From CAZIQY01 sp964541605 (GTDB lineage Bacteria; Desulfobacterota; Syntrophia; Syntrophales; UBA2185): DNA of 15,537 nt. This document shows positions 13,796 through 15,537 of the stretch, piece by piece. Position 1 is the stretch's first letter; every line of letters begins with the position of its first letter. Made by a program: the position numbers and the translations under genes. The notes under the pieces are model-generated. The model saw only the letters and a program-made list of their open reading frames with translations. It had not been told where the DNA came from and searched no databases. The stretch spans positions 1 through 15,537 of the forward strand of contig CAZIQY010000068.1 in NCBI GenBank assembly GCA_964541605.1. The letters are read 5' to 3'.

Positions 13796-13824
13796 TTGAC
13801 AAGAAACAGCATTTAAGATAGCTA
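13796..13824 (+). promoter_or_regulatory. Possible promoter for moeA
   Basis: TTGACA (13796-13801) is a perfect -35. The hexamer 17 nt downstream is TAGCTA, a poor -10. The position, about 40 nt before the moeA ATG, is right for a divergent promoter with nadA. Confidence 0.3.
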
Positions 13825-13863
13825 ACAAAAAAAACGATCGTCTGCGGAAACAAACCTTGAATC

Positions 13864-15105
13864 ATGATCAGCGTTGAAGAAGCTTTAAACCGGATTCTCG
13901 AAGCGATATTCCCCTTACCTCTGGAAAAGGTGAACATTCTTGAAGCATTGGGAAGAGTCATCGGTGAGGATGTCTATGCCGGTCGAAACATACCGCCGAA
14001 AGACAATTCGGCCATGGACGGGTACGCCATTCGCTGGCAGGACACGCGGGAAGCATCAAAAGATCGTCCGGTCATATTGACCGTCATTGAAGATATACCC
14101 GCAGGAACGATTCCACTCAAAAGCGTGGGACCGGGCGAGGCATCCAGAATCATGACGGGAGCGCCTGTCCCCGATGGGGCGGATGCGGTCATGCGGATGG
14201 AAGATACGGAAAAGGACGGCCGGAAAGTCAAAATATTCACGGCGGCGCATAAAGGCCTGGACATACGAAACGCGGGAGAAGATGTTCAAGAAGGGGAGAA
14301 GGTAATTTGCCGGGGAGACGTCGTCAGGCCGGCCGAGATCGGGATGCTGGCCGCTCTTGGACGATCTTTTATCAGCGTCCATCAGAAACCTGTTGTTGCC
14401 GTCCTGGCCACTGGCGATGAGCTGGTCGATATTGACGAAAATCCGACCCCCTGGCAGATTGTCAGCAGCAATAGTTACTCCATAGCCGCCCAGATCAGCG
14501 AATGCGGAGGCATCCCTCTGCAGATCGGTATCGCAAAAGATACGAGAGAGGACCTCGTCGCAAAATTCAAAGCGGCCACCCGGGCCGATATTATCATCTC
14601 ATCGGGCGGCGTCTCCGTGGGAGATTACGATCTCGTCAAGGACATCATGAACGAAGTAGGAAACAACATGCAATTCTGGCAGGTTGCCATGAGACCGGGG
14701 AAACCGCTTGCGTTCGGTTCCCTGGAAGGAGTCCCGATATTCGGACTGCCCGGAAATCCCGTATCTTCAATGGTCTCGTTCGAACAGTTTGTAAGACCTT
14801 CCATCCTGAAGATGATGGGCCATAAGACCCTGTTTCGCAAGACAGTTCGGGCAACGGTCAGGGAAGACATTTCAAAGAAGGAAGGAACGAAACATTTGAT
14901 CAGGGCCAGGGTTGATTATGAAAATGGCCAATATACCGTATCAATAACTGGTGAACAGGGCTCCGGCATCCTGAAATCCATGGTCAGGGCAAACGGCCTC
15001 ATCATCCTGCCGGAGGATGCAACGTCCGTCAAAGCGGGTGAAGAAGTCACGGTTCAATTGATCGACAGTTCCCTTGAACAAACTACAAAACCGGATTATC
15101 CTTAG
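13864..15105 (+). CDS. moeA: Molybdopterin molybdenumtransferase MoeA
   Basis: MoeA inserts molybdate (or tungstate in related enzymes) into adenylated molybdopterin, the last step of molybdenum-cofactor synthesis. The 413-residue product is full length. It has the domain I/II start DNSAMDGYA (47-55) and MTGAPVPDGADAV (97-109). The MogA/MoaB-like domain III has TGDEL (183-187), SSGGVSVGDYD (246-256), MRPGKP (276-281) and GLPGNPVSS (294-302). A C-terminal beta domain follows (about 325-405), with GSGILKSMVRANGLIILP. All expected acidic and glycine residues are present. The ATG at 13864 matches the family start (MISVEEALNRI), although the ribosome-binding site is weak. It runs divergently from nadA and lies just upstream of selC. 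Some organisms use a MoeA paralogue for tungsten, which the sequence does not settle. Confidence 0.96.
   Translation: MISVEEALNRILEAIFPLPLEKVNILEALGRVIGEDVYAGRNIPPKDNSAMDGYAIRWQDTREASKDRPVILTVIEDIPAGTIPLKSVGPGEASRIMTGAPVPDGADAVMRMEDTEKDGRKVKIFTAAHKGLDIRNAGEDVQEGEKVICRGDVVRPAEIGMLAALGRSFISVHQKPVVAVLATGDELVDIDENPTPWQIVSSNSYSIAAQISECGGIPLQIGIAKDTREDLVAKFKAATRADIIISSGGVSVGDYDLVKDIMNEVGNNMQFWQVAMRPGKPLAFGSLEGVPIFGLPGNPVSSMVSFEQFVRPSILKMMGHKTLFRKTVRATVREDISKKEGTKHLIRARVDYENGQYTVSITGEQGSGILKSMVRANGLIILPEDATSVKAGEEVTVQLIDSSLEQTTKPDYP
15074..15102 (+). promoter_or_regulatory. Possible selC promoter inside the moeA 3' end
   Basis: TTGAAC (15074-15079) and TATCCT (15097-15102) are exactly 17 nt apart; they match the -35 at 5 of 6 and the -10 at 4 of 6. 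This would start transcription about 60 nt before tRNA-Sec, within or just after the last moeA codons. Read-through from moeA is the alternative. Confidence 0.35.
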
Positions 15106-15129
15106 AAATCGGCAACTGCCTTATGATAT

Positions 15130-15146
15130 CCTGCCGCCCCGGCAGG
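15130..15146 (+). other. Perfect hairpin between moeA and selC
   Basis: CCTGCCG-CCC-CGGCAGG is a 7-bp perfect GC-rich stem with a 3-nt loop, 24 nt after the moeA stop codon and 20 nt before the tRNA. It has no T tract, so it is not a classical intrinsic terminator. It may protect the moeA mRNA end or mark the precursor tRNA leader for processing. Confidence 0.45.
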
Positions 15147-15166
15147 AACAACTGGAAATTTATCGC

Positions 15167-15264
15167 GGAAGTGCCAAGGTCGCTGGTGGGCCTCCCGGAC
15201 TTCAAATCCGGTGCAGGGCGCTAAAACCGTCCCGGGTGGGTTCGATTCCCATGCACTTCCGCCA
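15167..15264 (+). tRNA. selC: tRNA-Sec (selenocysteine, anticodon TCA)
   Basis: The 98-nt gene has the marks of bacterial tRNA-Sec. The acceptor stem is 8 bp, GGAAGTGC (15167-15174) with GCACTTCC (15253-15260). The anticodon arm is CCGGA-CTTCAAA-TCCGG with anticodon TCA at 15202-15204. A long variable arm follows (about 15211-15234). The T arm is GTGGG-TTCGATT-CCCAT, and the gene ends in an encoded G plus CCA (15261-15264). It reads UGA as selenocysteine with SelA, SelB and SelD, none of which are in this window. Its neighbour moeA supplies the cofactor for molybdo/tungsto-selenoenzymes such as formate dehydrogenase. The 3' end of selC is a known integration target for mobile elements in other bacteria. 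Confidence 0.97.
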
Positions 15265-15301
15265 ATTTATTCGCAAATTTCGATATTCTGCTATAAAAAT
15301 C

Positions 15302-15329
15302 CTTTAACCAGACTTTAACTTCCTTTAAC
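15302..15329 (+). repeat. Three helically phased CTTTAAC repeats
   Basis: CTTTAAC occurs at 15302-15308, 15313-15319 and 15323-15329, starting 11 and 10 bp apart, so the copies face the same side of the helix. They begin 38 bp after the tRNA-Sec CCA end. Such arrays can bind a recombinase arm domain or a regulator; which applies here is not known. Confidence 0.5.
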
Positions 15330-15333
15330 CTGC

Positions 15334-15366
15334 CGATTTTAGCACTCCACACTGGATTTGAAGTCC
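15334..15366 (-). pseudogene. Inverted, diverged fragment of tRNA-Sec
   Basis: Read on the minus strand, 33 nt match tRNA-Sec positions 15197-15229 at 27 of 33, covering the anticodon arm with its TCA and the variable arm. All six differences are transitions. Further upstream on the minus strand there is weaker similarity to the D arm, but no matching acceptor stem or T arm was seen, so it is not a working tRNA. It lies in inverted orientation about 70 bp from the intact gene. Confidence 0.5.
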
Positions 15367-15537
15367 TCTTAAACAATCCATTTGCTCCTAAGTCTTCAAT
15401 ACTCCAACTTTTTTGTGGAATCCAATCATAAATCGTGATAGTTATAAAAATATAAAACCTTCAACACTATGTACGATGACTGATGAGATATAACCCAAAG
15501 TTGTGGACGGAGTAAAATAGAAGGCGTATCCTATAGA

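Larger units (their letters stand above)
15265..15537. other. Gene-free AT-rich stretch downstream of selC
   Basis: No start-bearing ORF of useful length is visible on either strand. Apart from the phased repeats and the tRNA-Sec fragment the sequence is AT-rich. It may be the border of an element integrated at selC that continues beyond the window, but no integrase gene or direct repeat of the tRNA 3' end is visible here. Confidence 0.5.

Noticed and set aside
15221..15460. Minus-strand open frame of 80 codons running through tRNA-Sec
   Set aside because: It has no ATG or well-placed start, follows an in-frame TGA, and ends in HGNRTHPGRF, which is the antisense translation of the tRNA. Its protein-like look comes partly from the inverted tRNA fragment.
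15461..15463. In-frame TGA upstream of that frame as a possible selenocysteine codon
   Set aside because: The frame itself is not a credible gene, and no SECIS-like hairpin was recognised after the TGA.
1..15537. CRISPR array
   Set aside because: No regularly spaced direct repeats with unique spacers occur; the repeats seen are inverted, attC-type or short phased heptamers.

Overview
The window looks like bacterial chromosome from an anaerobic, Gram-negative organism, most likely a Desulfobacterota ('Deltaproteobacteria', perhaps Syntrophales-like). This placement is an inference. It rests on a selenocysteine tRNA beside a molybdenum-cofactor gene, two SurA/PpiC-type periplasmic foldases, a 4Fe-4S quinolinate synthase, and the presence of integron cassettes. 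No taxonomic marker gene is present.

Layout. (1) 1-857: the end of an integron gene-cassette array read on the minus strand. It has two well-formed attC sites (126-183 and 628-721), one ORF-bearing cassette (132-633) encoding a small predicted exported protein of unknown function, and one short ORF-less cassette-like unit with nested inverted repeats. No integron integrase is visible, so this is either a cassette cluster lacking an integrase or an array whose integrase lies outside the window. (2) 858-1551: AT-rich DNA without a convincing gene. It holds a 16-bp inverted repeat around a strong-looking extended -10 motif. (3) 1552-3627, all minus strand: a DUF4442 hotdog-fold protein with a near-consensus sigma-70 promoter, an OsmC-family peroxide/thiol protein with a clear intrinsic terminator, and an ECF sigma factor with its own promoter. 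(4) 3835-13650, all minus strand: a tightly packed cluster transcribed nadA - mfd - PpiC lipoprotein - SurA-like foldase - uvrA - PPOX/NimA-like flavoprotein. Several junctions overlap (nadA/mfd 4 bp, the two foldases 1 bp) or are only 9-40 bp apart, so it is probably one operon with possible internal starts. (5) 13864-15105, plus strand: moeA, divergent from nadA. (6) 15167-15264, plus strand: selC (tRNA-Sec), with an 8-bp acceptor stem, TCA anticodon and CCA end. (7) 15265-15537: no gene, but three CTTTAAC repeats spaced one helical turn apart, followed by a diverged inverted copy of the anticodon and variable arms of the tRNA-Sec.

How the parts work together. The long minus cluster puts transcription-coupled repair (Mfd, which recruits UvrA to stalled RNA polymerase) beside outer-membrane/periplasmic folding (two parvulin-type foldases) and NAD synthesis (NadA). 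The ECF sigma factor, OsmC and PPOX genes suggest a stress or detoxification theme downstream. moeA and selC both serve molybdo/tungsto-selenoenzymes such as formate dehydrogenase, although no such enzyme is encoded here. The most notable accessory features are the cassette array at the left edge and the tRNA-Sec-derived repeat architecture at the right edge. Both ends of the window therefore look like recombination-prone borders around an ordinary housekeeping core.
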